Shown here: positions 24,346 to 35,066 of the stretch, piece after piece
Layout: every line of letters begins with the position of its first letter
Numbering within the stretch: the stretch's first letter is position 1
Made by a program: the position numbers and the translations under genes
Assembly: GCF_963678635.1 (NCBI RefSeq)
Contig: NC_087071.1
Span: forward strand, 42,796,153 to 42,860,152
Source: Symsagittifera roscoffensis
Lineage: Eukaryota > Xenacoelomorpha > Acoela > Convolutidae
DNA length: 64,000 nucleotides
Direction: 5' to 3'
Notes under the pieces: model-generated
Databases searched by the model: none
What the model saw: the letters and a program-made list of their open reading frames with translations, nothing else
What the model was told of the DNA's origin: nothing

Positions 24346-24796
24346 GAGAGCAACATCTACTTTTTCAAGCTTCATTTCGTGAATCGAAGTTTCAAAAAAA
24401 ATAACATATCAGTACAAGGATAGCCGGTTACTGTTCAAGTAGCACAGAATGTTCCGACCATAGACTTTAAAAAAAAATTTTTTCATATAAGTGTTGCTTT
24501 TTCTGCGTGGTGTGATAAAAGGACCTGAATGAAAAATTAGAACTTGTGCATACTCGACAGTCATAGTAAAATAAGCTATTTGGACAACAGTTTGTATAGA
24601 AAATGCCAAAAAAACGGAAATCAAACATGTAATTTTTTCTATTTTTTCTTACATTTTTTTAAATTACTGATTCCCATAATGGCGCTAAAAAAACTCAAAA
24701 ACTAACTTTAATTGAGTAAAACTAAATTTTTACGGCTTAAATTAAGCTATTGAAATAAGCTATTTTGGCATGCTCGCTCGCTTTCTTCGCTTTTTT

Positions 24797-24974
24797 GGCT
24801 CTGTTCCATTTTCCTCTCACATTTGATTTTCAATTTTGAAAAACTTATTTCACATGGTCATTAAACATTGAAATTTGTTCTGCATGCCTTACATCGTAAC
24901 ATCACGCATTTAATCTTAATAACATTTGAAGCAACTAAGAAAATGAAAATTTTGAAATGCGAGGGAAAAGAGCC
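24797..24974. mobile_element. MITE copy 7, decayed
   Basis: Left end GGCTCTGTTCCATTTTC and right end GGGAAAAGAGCC. The interior shares TTACATCGTAACATCACGCA with copies 1, 4 and 6. No convincing target duplication. Confidence 0.55.
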
Positions 24975-25006
24975 CTTTCTCCAAATTTTTTTTTAATGTC
25001 GCACGG

Positions 25007-25110
25007 CTAAAAGGGCTTCAATATGATCACTCGATCAATTCTGATGACTATTTGTGCTGCCTGATTTTGCCTGGAAAACAAAAAAAAACTAAAACACACC
25101 CGAATAGAAA
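25007..25110. repeat. Uninterrupted copy of the repeat that hosts MITE copy 2
   Basis: Its reverse complement follows the sequence flanking 19971-20154: ATTCGGGTGTGTTTTAG, GCAAAATCAGGCA, then ATCGAGTGATCATATTGAAG, with a single GAGTGATC where the other copy has the MITE between two GAGTGAAC. Confidence 0.7.
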
Positions 25111-26615
25111 GTTCCTCTCAGTTTCAATGTTCCGAACAAAAAATTTTAGATTCTGTTACTCATTTTGCAGTAACAGATAAAACAGTCACAAAGATTCAAT
25201 TGCAACTTCCGCAGTAACTTGTTTATCTCTCTCAACGTAACTTCAAAAACTACAAAAAAAACTTGAACTATGAAAACAACAAAATTGAGTTAAATATCTT
25301 TATTGGAAAAATTTATTTGAAACCATTTTCGCTATTTTTTTCTCAATTATAATTATTCTGCCGTTTAAATACAGTTAAGTGTCTTTTTGGTCTGTAATTT
25401 TCTTTCATGCAGGCGACCAAGACACCTATACTTAATGAAAGCTGGTTTAGTTTCGAAATACAAAACAAAAACTATTTCAGAACTTGAACCAATGAAAAAG
25501 AATTTACTTTCTTATATTAAGTAGAATTTTATATTTATCCCAATTCCCACATTAGTTTAAAGGTTTTCCGGAGTTTTATGGTTTTGTATTTCTTGACTCA
25601 AAGTTTATCCTTGAACTATCCATAGGGCGCCTCTATAAACCTTATTTCGATTATTAATCTGATAAAAAAAATGAGGTACCAAAAACAGTTTGCTATCATT
25701 ATCATACTATGCTTCAACTATAAATTTTCATGCTGCATATTGTTCCGAGCAAAAGGTGGAGATGAACATTTTGTATTTACATCTTTCTCTCTAGAGAAAA
25801 ATCATAAAACATGGCAATACAAACCTTCAATCTGGCTATAGAAAGACTCAAGATTCATTTGGTTTCAAACCACACAAAACAAAATTAATTCAGAACTTGA
25901 ATCCAACACAAATCAACAATGTTTCTATAAATATCATTTCAAATTTCTTCCAATTCTCTATATTAATTTAACTAGTTTGAGAAATTGTCCATCGCTGTCA
26001 GATGATTCTTTCCGGTTATACCATGGTAGATCAAGTTATGCATCAGAACATGACTGAACACAGCTAAAACTCACTTTCCAATTTAGGGATTTCAGTGTAT
26101 TTTCAACAAACTTGAAACCGAGTCCTTCTCCATTCTTGTACATTGAATAGCCATGTTCGGGCCCTTTTTATTGCCAAAACGCGCGAAAAGCTGTCCTAAC
26201 AGAAAGACATTATCACAAGCAGTACATCTAAAAATTACGCCCATCAGATCGCTTGATTCTTTCGGTAGCAACATGAGACTAAATTGAATGTCTTTCCAAA
26301 AGTTAAAGCGCAACACAAACGAGTCCGCTTCGGTGAGTTGTTTGCCGAACTTTTAAGTTTTCTTTCGAATGATTCAATCCTGATCGCTTCACTTCGCGTC
26401 TGAACTGAAAACTATTCAAAACTAATTGAGCCTGCTTTCCGTTTGTTCGATTCCAACCACTTGCCAATTCCATTGCTCGCTATTCGTTCCTCATTCAATT
26501 TCTTCACGTTTTTCTCCCCCTAATTGTTTTGAAGCAAACAGGCAATTAAGTTGCACGAACTTCAATTTTTTCAGTCGATTTCGTCTTCTACCAACTCGTG
26601 TTTTTTTGATTCCTC

Positions 26616-26800
26616 AAAAACACTAACTTGTTGTTGTTTTGTGTAGGCCGTCTACTGTGCTGACGGGGGGTAAACCCCAATGCTCTCCAGGAATTCCATA
26701 ACGGCGGTTGTTTCCGTCTGAAGGATACTACGATCTGGCGTTTCTCCAAGGATGGCCCTCCGCTCATTTCCCCCCGTAGTACAGTGTAAAACACTAACTT
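26616..26800 (-). repeat. ~158-bp insertion flanked by a 13-bp direct repeat
   Basis: AAAACACTAACTT occurs at 26617-26629 and 26788-26800. Just inside, the ends are partly complementary: CTGTGCTGACGGGGGG on the left and CCCCCCGTAGTACAG on the right. The inserted segment is distinctly more GC-rich than its surroundings. On the minus strand it contains a 40-odd-codon open stretch ending in TAG (…MEFLESIGVYPPSAQ). I do not recognise it; a retroposed fragment or a small foldback element are both possible. Confidence 0.5.
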
Positions 26801-27289
26801 CGTTCTGCTTGTCTGAATAAAAATCCTGAACTGTAATCTTCTTTGCTCCTCGAGGTATTGGGACGAAAGTAACTTGTGATCAACCAGTTTTTCCCAAACT
26901 CACAAGTTTCAAATGATGTTCAATACTAATCTCGTCAGAACATGAGACATTACTTAAACTGCACATATAACAGTCATCCATTGAAAATCATTACCATTCA
27001 GATCCAGGAAGAACAATTCTGTTTCTTCAAAGATTATAGAACAAAAAAGTCACACATTCACAGTGATCTGAAACAGCAGAAAACCAATAGAACGAATATC
27101 TTACATATGCCATAGCGAATTACGAAGGTTTGCTCCAGTTTTTTTTTCGTTGTGAGACTTTTTGTTGTGACTGAAACCAGAGTTTTGATATGCTCATGCG
27201 TTCGCCATGATGAAAAATAAAACCCTATATCGCACTCCAAAAAAATTTAAGACAATGAATAAAAAAGAGGACAAGAAATTTTCTGATTT

Positions 27290-28265
27290 TTGCAATTCAG
27301 AAAAAGCACCCAATTAGCATACCAATCAAAAATGATCGCAAAGAAAAAAACTAATAGCTCGAACGATTGCATCGCCATAGTAGTTTCTACACAAAGAGGA
27401 AGCGGAGCTTCGCACCACTTGCGATACAACACAAGCATAAAAAAACATAAGTCAAGAAAAATTCAAAATGTTGAAAAAAACTAGGTGCCCCAAAATTTTC
27501 GTATGTATCAATTAAGAACAAGTAGGGGCCAGTTAAAGCAGATACCTTTTTGATACTGTAAAAATTTGTTATACTGATGCGGTAAGAAACATGCGATTTA
27601 ATAATTGGACTTTGCCCAAAACCTTTGTTGATTTTCTACTAAAATAGGTGAGTGAAAAATTTGATGATGATTGAATTTTTCCAAGGACAAAGCATTTCTC
27701 TAATAAAAAAACAAAGAAACTAGGAGAATATGCAGGCATAGAAGAGTAGGCGGTCTTTCAGTTTACCACCCTTTTATAAAAATCAGAAGAACTTTCTGAG
27801 AAAAACTGAAAAATTTTCAAAAAATGAAAAAAAATTTCAAAACAAAAAAATCCACCGAGGGTAAGCATACAAAAATTAAAAAATGCATAGTGAAGTGTAA
27901 AATTTGTGTTTCCCTTGAAACAACCACAACCAAAATAAGGTTACTTTACCAAGAAAAAATAGGTCGAAATATTTTTAAGCGAAACAAACAAAAACAGAAA
28001 GAAATACGAAGTCAAAATAAGTGCAACTACAAGTAGCAGGATTAAATCAAACACTTAAAGCAACATTATAAAACAAAACGAGCGCAGCAAAAAAACAATC
28101 CAAGATGTGACAACTAGGCCGACAAAAAATAAGCAGACAATTAATTGGCCGCCAAATTTGATTTGAAACAGAATAATTTCCGTTTAAAAACAGTGTTTTG
28201 GTCAGATTCGAACCCAAAAACTTTGCCATCCCATACGCATTCGCAACTTCCAGGCTAAGTGGACT
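27290..28265 (-). repeat. tRNA-derived interspersed repeat, second member of the 4.2-5.0 kb family
   Basis: Contains CTTCGCACCACTTGCGATAC near 27411, an AACTAGGCCGACAAAA block near 28113, and on the minus strand at 28262-28193 a tRNA-like core with TTAGCCTGGAAGTTGCGAAT and GGGTTCGAATCTGACC. The borders are not resolved. Confidence 0.45.
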
Positions 28266-28399
28266 GGAAACGCTAAGAAAGTTACAAACATTATGAAAAA
28301 AAGTACCACTAGAGATAAGTCCTGTGAACAAAGTTATTTACTGGAAAAATAGTCTCTGTGCTGTGATACTTGAGTTTGTAAAACATATCCACCAGACCT

Positions 28400-31232
28400 T
28401 CTGTTGATTTTAACGGCGCTTCTCCTTCTGCTATTGACCCCGCATGGGGTGCCCCATCTGTCTGGTGCAGGTACGAGTTAGTGCTTCGGGGTTGGTCAAG
28501 TCCCACAAGCATCAGGGTTCGAACTGCGATGGCTCCGGTCACAGACCCCGGAATCTTGCCACCAAGCAGCCCCTTCCTTCCTTGGCAGACATAGAGAAGT
28601 TTTCGATCCCAACTAGAAAGCACGTTCCTGTCAGCTGTCACAACCTGTGGGCCAGAGTAGTCTCCTCGACTTACGCAAAAGTGAAGAACAATCCTTCGGT
28701 TACCGACAACTGGATTGAGTTGTTTATCCTCAGCCAGTGTGTTTTGCGTTCTAATTCCCGCGGCGAGTCTAAGCATCTGCGATACGAAGAAAAGAATGTT
28801 CAGTCCAGGTTCAACAGGTGGCTTAACGGCGAAGCTACCCAGTTATGGTTTGAAGCCACTTCTTCTGTCAAGCCTCTTGTCATTAAGCCCCCCCCCCATC
28901 CTGGGAAGTCGATGTTAAACGCGCTAGGCAACTTGACCATGAAGGAAGTTACCGTAAAGCCATTGCCGCGCTCTGCCCAGAGAGTTTATGCTTTGATGAC
29001 GCGGCTTTATCGATCCTGCAAGAAAAACATCCTCCTGCTGTCACTGCCGTGCTGTCTCCCGAGCCTCCTCCAGATCTTATCCCGTGCAGCATTTCCCGTG
29101 ACATATTGATCAACTGTGTTAGGAGTTTTCTGAAAGACTCCGCTGCAGGTGTCTCCAAATTTTATGCCACACACTTGTCTAATGCTTTTCTTTGCGCTTC
29201 ACCCGCTTACGGCGATGAGGCCATCTCTGCCGTTCTCGACGTTGTCAATCTTCTTGCTCGTGGTGAGGATCCTACCTCCGTTGCTCCCTACTTATGCAGA
29301 GCCAGTCTTCTTGCGCTGAAGAAAAAAGATGGTGGCATAAGACCCATAGCAGTTGGTGAGATCTTGCGCAGACTTGTTGCCAAATGCCTTTGTCGTCTTT
29401 CTAGTCAGAAAACCGCCTCTTAGCTCGTTCCTCTTCAGGTCGGAGTGGGCGTTCCTGGTGGCTGTGAAGCCGTTTCTCACGCGCTAAACGGGCTCGTTGC
29501 TTCCATGGGTGATACCAATTCTTTGGCTTTTCTCCAGGTCGATCTGAAAACGCCTTTAACACCCTCGACCGGTCCTCTATTCTTCTGCAGGTTACCAACC
29601 AGTTTCCAGAGCTTCTCCGGTGGGTCGAGTACTGCTACAGTCAACCATCCTGGCTGAAATTCGGTAATTCCTTTGTGCTATCCGCTTGTGGTGTCCAGCA
29701 AGGTGACCCACTGGCTCCACTCTTGTTTGCCATTACTATTCATTCCATCATTGTAGCTCTTAAAAACCAATTTCCTGATCTCGCCTGTAACGTCTGGTAC
29801 CTTGACGATGGTTCCCTTGTCGGCGATGTTAATCTTCTTGCTCAAGTTTTTCCGCATTTGATTTCGTCTATGGCTAAAGTCGGCTTGGAGGTCAGCGTTG
29901 AGAAGTGTGAAGCTTGGTCTCCCAACCCCAACCTGGATTTAAGTGCTCTTCCTAATGCCATTACCGTTCATTTGAAGCAGTGGTTTGAAGAACCTGGGCG
30001 CTGCCATTTCGACTAATGACGACTTTATCCAAGCCCTGTTCCTGAAAAGAGTAGAAAAGTGCAAAAACCTTATGGAATCCATCCGTCTCTTGGAAGATCC
30101 TTAGTTGGAATTACATCTGAGAAGCTGCGCAGCTCTTCCCAAAATCACATTCAGCATGCGGACTTGCGATCCCTTCTCCATTAGCACCTGTCTAGATCAG
30201 TTTGACAAAGCCGTTAATTTATGTCTCGAGTCCATTACTGGTTCAGCCCTGTCGCCGTCTCAACGCCTGCAGTGTTCCCTGCCTGGGGCTAAAGGTGGCC
30301 TTGGGCTTCCAATTTCTTCTTCGATCGCCCCAGTGGCCTTCCTCGGGTGCTACATTGACACCAAATATCTCTCTGACCGGATCTTTCACAACACCACGGT
30401 GCCCTCCACCGTGTTGAATTGTTCGTCCTCCCTCGAGTTTCTCAGTGACAACGCTGACATTCACATTCCTTTAATGGCCCCCAAAGCACAAATGAAACTT
30501 TCAAGCCTACTTGATTCCATGTCTTGGTCCGAGCTCACGTCATTCGCCTCTACGCCCAGAGACAGAGCCAGACTGCTCTCCTGTTCGCTCCCCAACAGTG
30601 GTGACTGGCTTTCGACAGTCCCTCTGAAGGCGCTAGGGTTAACCCTTCCTGCAGCCGAGTTTCGGTTTGCAGTTTGCTATCGACTCGGAGTTCCCATACT
30701 CAACAGCGAGTCTACGTGCCCGAAATGTTCCAGGACTCTAGATACGTTTGGCGATCACGCGCTCGCTTGCGCAGCGGACGGAGACCGCATATCGCGCCAT
30801 GACAGACTGCGCGATGTCCTTTTCAACAGCGCCGCTAAGGCAGCTCTCTCCCCTGTTTTAGAAAAAGCCAATCTCACTTCTTCTCGCTCTTGCCCGGGAG
30901 ACATTTATCTCCCCTGTTGGTCCCGAGGTCGTCCAGCCGCTCTGGACATGACCGTCATTAGTTCCCTGCAGTCATCTACTTTGCAAAGTGCTGGAAATAT
31001 TGCCGGTCACGTCCTCGAAGAAGCTGGCATCTCGTTTGTGCCCCTCTCTGTCGAGGCCCTTGGCGGGTGGTCGCCCATTGCCGCTAAAACCATTCGTCGC
31101 ATTGCTTCGATGGCAGCAGCGCACTCTGACTGTGCCGACCCCGGGCAAGCTGCTTGCTACCTCATGTAACAGCTGTCAGTTGTCCTGCAAAAAGGGAACT
31201 CCACACTCCTCCTGTCCCGGTACTGCTCATGA
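28400..31232 (+). pseudogene. Broken reverse transcriptase with restriction-like endonuclease tail (RLE-type non-LTR element)
   Basis: Modules in order: an N-terminal CPIC...HKHQGSNC zinc-finger-like motif (about 28450); RT motif 1 LALKKKDGGIRPIAVGE (about 29310); motif A near 29540; motif B GVQQGDPLAPLLFAI (about 29690); motif C WYLDDGSLVGD (about 29800); motif D GLEVSVEKCE; then a CPKC...GDHALAC zinc motif (30717), RHDRLRDVL (30797) and GRPAALDMTV (about 30930). The CCHC motif plus RHxxxR and a PD-(D/E)xK-like block is the tail of R2/NeSL-type elements, which cut target DNA for priming. This copy is dead: frameshifts near 28,890 (poly-C), 29,549 and 29,990, TAG at 29421 and 30102, TAA at 31167. 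The original stop is probably the TGA at 31230. The exact clade is uncertain. Confidence 0.8.
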
Positions 31233-31952
31233 GTGTTTTTTCTGTTCTATGCAAATCTGGTAACGTTTTTCTGTGTATCTGGCGTCATTGTAAATTTGTT
31301 TCTGTTATTTTGTGTGTATGGCATTTTTTAAGCCCGCGGGTGAACGCCAAGCTCCTGAATTTACTCTATCAGTAGTACGAAAATTTGACTTTTTCACAGC
31401 AAGAAAAAATTCTGAACAAAAGGTACAGTTCCTGTTTGATTGCATTTTCTTATCTACCTGCCAAACAAAAATAACGTGCATTTTATGACGTTTTCAACGA
31501 TTTACGAATATAAAATGCTTTATACAACATTTTCAACGTTTAAAAAACGAGAAACATTTAACGCTAGTAACCAATAATTTTGTTTTATTTGAAACATTAT
31601 TCACTTCTTTCCTATTCAAGCTTTCTAAACTATAAGAGAAAAAATTCAACTACTGTCGAACTTTAAATTGTGAGTGTGAAAACACTCAGTAAGTGAATAT
31701 GATTTATAGAAATTCAGAAGTCAAACCACCAAAAGAAAAAAATGGACTGGAAAAAATCAAAACTGTATAACTATATAACTGAAAACTCACTTCGTTAATT
31801 CACACTGCAGACAGCCTCAAAATCAACAGAAAGCAAAAGCAGCATACAAACATAAATATACATTTCAAACAAATTTTTACAACAGGATAAAAAATTTACA
31901 ATTGTTATTTCAGAGTAACTTTAACGCTTAAAAAGAACGACTGTCGGTCAAT
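31233..31952. other. Intergenic, 3' flanks of two convergent features
   Basis: Nothing coding. A minus-strand AATAAA (plus TTTATT at 31584-31589) lies about 365 bp past the stop of the phosphatidyltransferase gene and could serve it. The 3' end of the RT relic probably lies before about 31,380. Confidence 0.4.
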
Positions 31953-32564
31953 TCAGTTATCTGCATAGTTGTCATCCAAAAGCTCTTCAAAATGTTGGAT
32001 AATAATGTAAATTTCAACTGCAGCTGACAAAAGCCTACCTATCAAAAGACCGGAAAACAATAGAAACTGTAAAACTAAAGGGATCATAGCAAACTTGTCC
32101 GTTTGAAGAGTAAGTAAGAACAATGGTAGAAAATCAACTCCAGTCATTGTGATCATTCCAAGGAATGTTCGAAAATTATTAGCCATGACATTTTGAACCC
32201 AGCTAGGAGCCGAAGAAAACTGATCTTTCCAAAACTTTCCTTTCTTGGAAGTGGCTGAAAAGACTATCCACTCAATGCAAGGGATAAAGAAAAAGTAAGG
32301 TGATAAGTAAACCCAGAGAAAACCCCTACCCATGATATCAATTATAACATCAATCTGCGCACCGAATCGTGACGTTTGATTCCAACTTCGAGCTACTGCT
32401 CCATCAAAGAAGTCCAGCACAGTAGACAACAGGTAGAAGAGACACGCACAAATGAAATGAGCCGAAATTGAAATTATCATACAAGTTATCAAAAATAGTC
32501 GAATGTATCCAATTATATTGGGCCAAAACAAAAGTATATGGTAATTAAATCTTGAGCGTCCCAT
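31953..32564 (-). CDS. CDP-alcohol phosphatidyltransferase, phosphatidylinositol-synthase-like
   Basis: 203 codons in one uninterrupted exon. The family signature D-x2-D-G-x2-A-R-x8-G-x3-D-x3-D is complete: D51, D54, G55, A58, R59, G68, D72 and D76. These residues bind metal and the CDP group. The N-terminus LLFWPNIIGYIRL corresponds to the PNLIGYAR start of CDIPT, and NQTSRFGAQID matches the NQGTRFGAMLD of CDIPT, which joins CDP-diacylglycerol and myo-inositol in the ER membrane. Several hydrophobic helices follow. Length fits the family (human 213). After the motif the sequence departs from typical CDIPT (IMGRGFLWVY instead of RCSTMCLLVN), so a paralogue with another head group is possible. 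The ATG at 32564 fits the conserved N-terminus. An ACTTTTCAG just upstream could be an acceptor for a 5' UTR intron. Confidence 0.82.
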   Translation of the reverse strand: MGRSRFNYHILLFWPNIIGYIRLFLITCMIISISAHFICACLFYLLSTVLDFFDGAVARSWNQTSRFGAQIDVIIDIMGRGFLWVYLSPYFFFIPCIEWIVFSATSKKGKFWKDQFSSAPSWVQNVMANNFRTFLGMITMTGVDFLPLFLLTLQTDKFAMIPLVLQFLLFSGLLIGRLLSAAVEIYIIIQHFEELLDDNYADN

Positions 32565-32929
32565 TTCATAATCTGAAAAGTTTCATCAGAAATTAGAAAA
32601 TACTTATCGGGATGTCAATTATTTGACGACGGGGATCGATCATTTATCAGACCAACCTTTTAGCATAAAAAGAAAGATGAGTCTTTTAGGAGACCACCGT
32701 AAAAAAGTGATGAATGATTGATTGACAGACCCCAAAAGACGCTGTCTGGGGCCAAGCTTCACCAATTAGTTTTTGGATGTAAAAAAGTCAATTAAAATGG
32801 GCTCTTCCTTCATGCGACGGTACGTGCACAGGTTGGATAGGGCCGTACCAACGCTATATAAAAACATCGGCAAAATTTCATGAATGAAGCAAGTCGATTT
32901 TAATGCATCCAGTTAATTGTCAATTAAAA
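32565..32929. other. No feature recognised
   Basis: Upstream side of the phosphatidyltransferase gene and 3' side of the RT relic. A TATATAA-like string sits at about 32,856-32,863. Nothing else can be supported. Confidence 0.35.
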
Positions 32930-33604
32930 TCTACCCTCCTCGATTATAGCACAGATAGAATTGTCTGTTGGATGTGTTTTTATTCGATTCCACACTTCTG
33001 GCCTAAGCAGAGTTGTCTATGTCTAAGTTTATTGTGCCCGAGTTTGATTCGTTCAGTTTTTAATTAGTTTCTCTGCTAATTCCAGGGCGGTTTTCGTAGA
33101 GCCTGGTGCTGCTCCTCCGGTACACGCACAAATTAGTGGAACAAAGCTGCTGTGTTCCAAATACAGAATTCTTTGCGGGTATTTTATTGCTATAGCACTC
33201 TCGTGATATTTGTGGGCGTCAGATATTTTTTAAGGGCAGGATTTAGCATTGGGGTTAAAATTTTTACTTCGAAAAAAGTTAGGCTGAATCGGCCTCTCCA
33301 GAGTCCATTCGCCTTGATGTTAAGTCGAGCGTCATCTTCAGTAATGGTTGTTTTGTGGTGAAAGCTTTCGCCTTCCAACGATTGAAGCTTTGGCGCTATT
33401 TCAACATCATGGCATACTTCGTCCGGGAGTGCCTCAAAGGTATCGCTAATTTCATAAAATCATTGTCTTAGGTGAGTGTATCCACCTTTGGGACAGTATA
33501 GATAGAGGGTCAGTGTGATCAGTTGTCCACGTAGGCATGTATGTGGAGTGTTAAGTAGTTCCCATCCATATCTGGAATGTAGAGCCTGTTTGAACTCTGA
33601 TTTG
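32930..33604 (-). pseudogene. C-terminal part of an RT gene split by the giant LTR element
   Basis: Minus-strand translation, with several stops and frame changes, gives SRYGWELLNTPHTC, CPKGGYTHLR, DEVCHDVEIAPKLQ, TEDDARLNIKANGLWRGRF and EHSSFVPLICACTGGAAPGS. These are the C-terminal landmarks of a widespread metazoan RT family whose RT domain is at 56371-58560 on the same strand. The fragment starts exactly at the LTR border (33605). The missing middle is short, so this is the other half of the same gene. Confidence 0.8.
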
Positions 33605-34509
33605 TGTAACATTCGTCTACTGCAGTCACACATGAGGCTTAAGAAAAATAGGCCCTATAACCACTGGCTCAAGGGTCAGGGACACCATCTCTTGTGTTTT
33701 TCTACCTCAAGAACGGTCGGAGCCAGTTCGGTTCGTTTGTGACATGAGACTACGACCCGTTACAGCTTAAAGGCTACTACTAAAATATCCCCCCACTCTA
33801 GAATTAGAAACGTCCCCATACTTAGGTCTCTAGATACCCAAAATACATGAACGCCATTAAAAACCGGGTTGGAACAATCCGTTAAGTTACTTTTTATTAG
33901 ACAGTGGAACTTTGATCCATTTCAGATGGATCAACCTAAAACTCGCCTTACCTCAACATAACAATTATAAAACACACTCTAGGAATTTAAATTAAGTACT
34001 CACATTGTAGCACGCTCAAGAACCAGGAAGTAAATAAGTCGGTAAGCAACTCAAGAATTAATAAAGTAACTAAAATGAGCTTAATGTTAGTCAGTTTTAA
34101 TAATAAGAACAAGTTTTTTCTCTAGACTGTAAGTTCTCGTGAACCATTGGGACACTCTAGCTGTCCACCTTTCCACCGAAGGTTCACTCTGGTCCAGTTA
34201 ATAATAGTACTCCTATCACAACAATCCAGTTCGTGGGAATGCTCTCGTCTCTGTTTTAGATGGGACAGCTCTACTCTTGTTCTATTGTGACAGAAATTGC
34301 GAATAGCAATTTCCCACCGTTTTATTTAGCAACTTTCCCGCGATTGTTACTCGATTGTTCTCACTTCTCTTTTTCTGATTTTCAGTTATCGCGAGAAAAT
34401 CGTGCATGACAGGTTCCATTCGAAATTTTGAAAAACTAAATTTCACTCCAAAATCAAGTGTTTTTTTCTTCTCTCAAGGTCAAACTTCCGAATATGACCG
34501 ACTGGCACA
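33605..34509 (-). repeat. 3' LTR of the giant element
   Basis: 905 bp, starting TGTGCCAGTC and ending GAATGTTACA on the minus strand. Differences from the other LTR were seen at five positions only, with no indel. It contains a TATA-like TTTTATAATT (plus 33964-33974) followed about 70 bp later by AATAAA (plus TTTATT 33894-33899), a plausible U3 promoter and polyadenylation signal; a second AATAAA lies at 34321-34326. Confidence 0.95.
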
Positions 34510-35066
34510 TACTCCCCGGACTCGAGATCGATTCCTCATCGCGTGCTGTCTTCTGCCAGTGAGTCCCAGAAAACCGAGTGTTACTCAAGATACAGTGCCA
34601 GTGGTCATTTACAGAAGTTTGCAGCAGACTTAAGCTTATCTACACCCCAAATTTCACAGCCATGTAAAATTTTCACACTATCGCTAAACAGCAATCAAAA
34701 TCTGCACACACCTGCACCCTTGAATTCTTGCTTTCCAAGCCAATCATTTAAAATTTCTTTTGTCCTATTCAATCAGGAAATTGTCATGCAGCATTTTGAT
34801 TTATATAATAAATATAGTATATTAATAACAATATTTGCTTTGTTAAAACTTCTTTTTCGTGAATCCAAGTTTCACCCGGATCCACGCTCAAGCCCCCCTT
34901 TCCCTCTCAAGACTCAAGATCCATTCGAGCCACCTGCTCATCTCGCACTCTTCGCCTTGGAGGTACTGCATCCTGAAGTACTAGATACGGCAAACTGTCT
35001 CAACAGTTCCTCTTCATCATCGGAGCTAATCACAATCTCCTCCCAAGCCTTCAGCTGTTCGTAGGA
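34510..35066 (-). other. 3' untranslated tail of the giant element
   Basis: Between the last accessory ORF and the 3' LTR. The bases just before the LTR on the minus strand read GTCCGGGGAGTA, a short purine-rich tract that may be the polypurine primer. Four CTCAAG hexamers (plus strand) occur here. No protein. Confidence 0.5.

Larger units (their letters stand above)
19338..28400. other. Gene-poor, repeat-rich interval
   Basis: Apart from the MITEs and repeats listed separately, I find no exon, promoter or RNA gene here. Open frames at 22744-22941, 26092-26316 and 26426-26626 have no recognisable domain and at most 74 codons. Confidence 0.5.

Noticed and set aside
26092-26316. A 74-codon minus-strand frame as an exon
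   Set aside because: Starts at GTG, no domain, no convincing splice sites.
28444-29109. The 221-codon plus-strand frame as an intact gene
   Set aside because: It is one broken frame of the RT relic; after the poly-C run near 28,890 the conserved reading continues in another frame.
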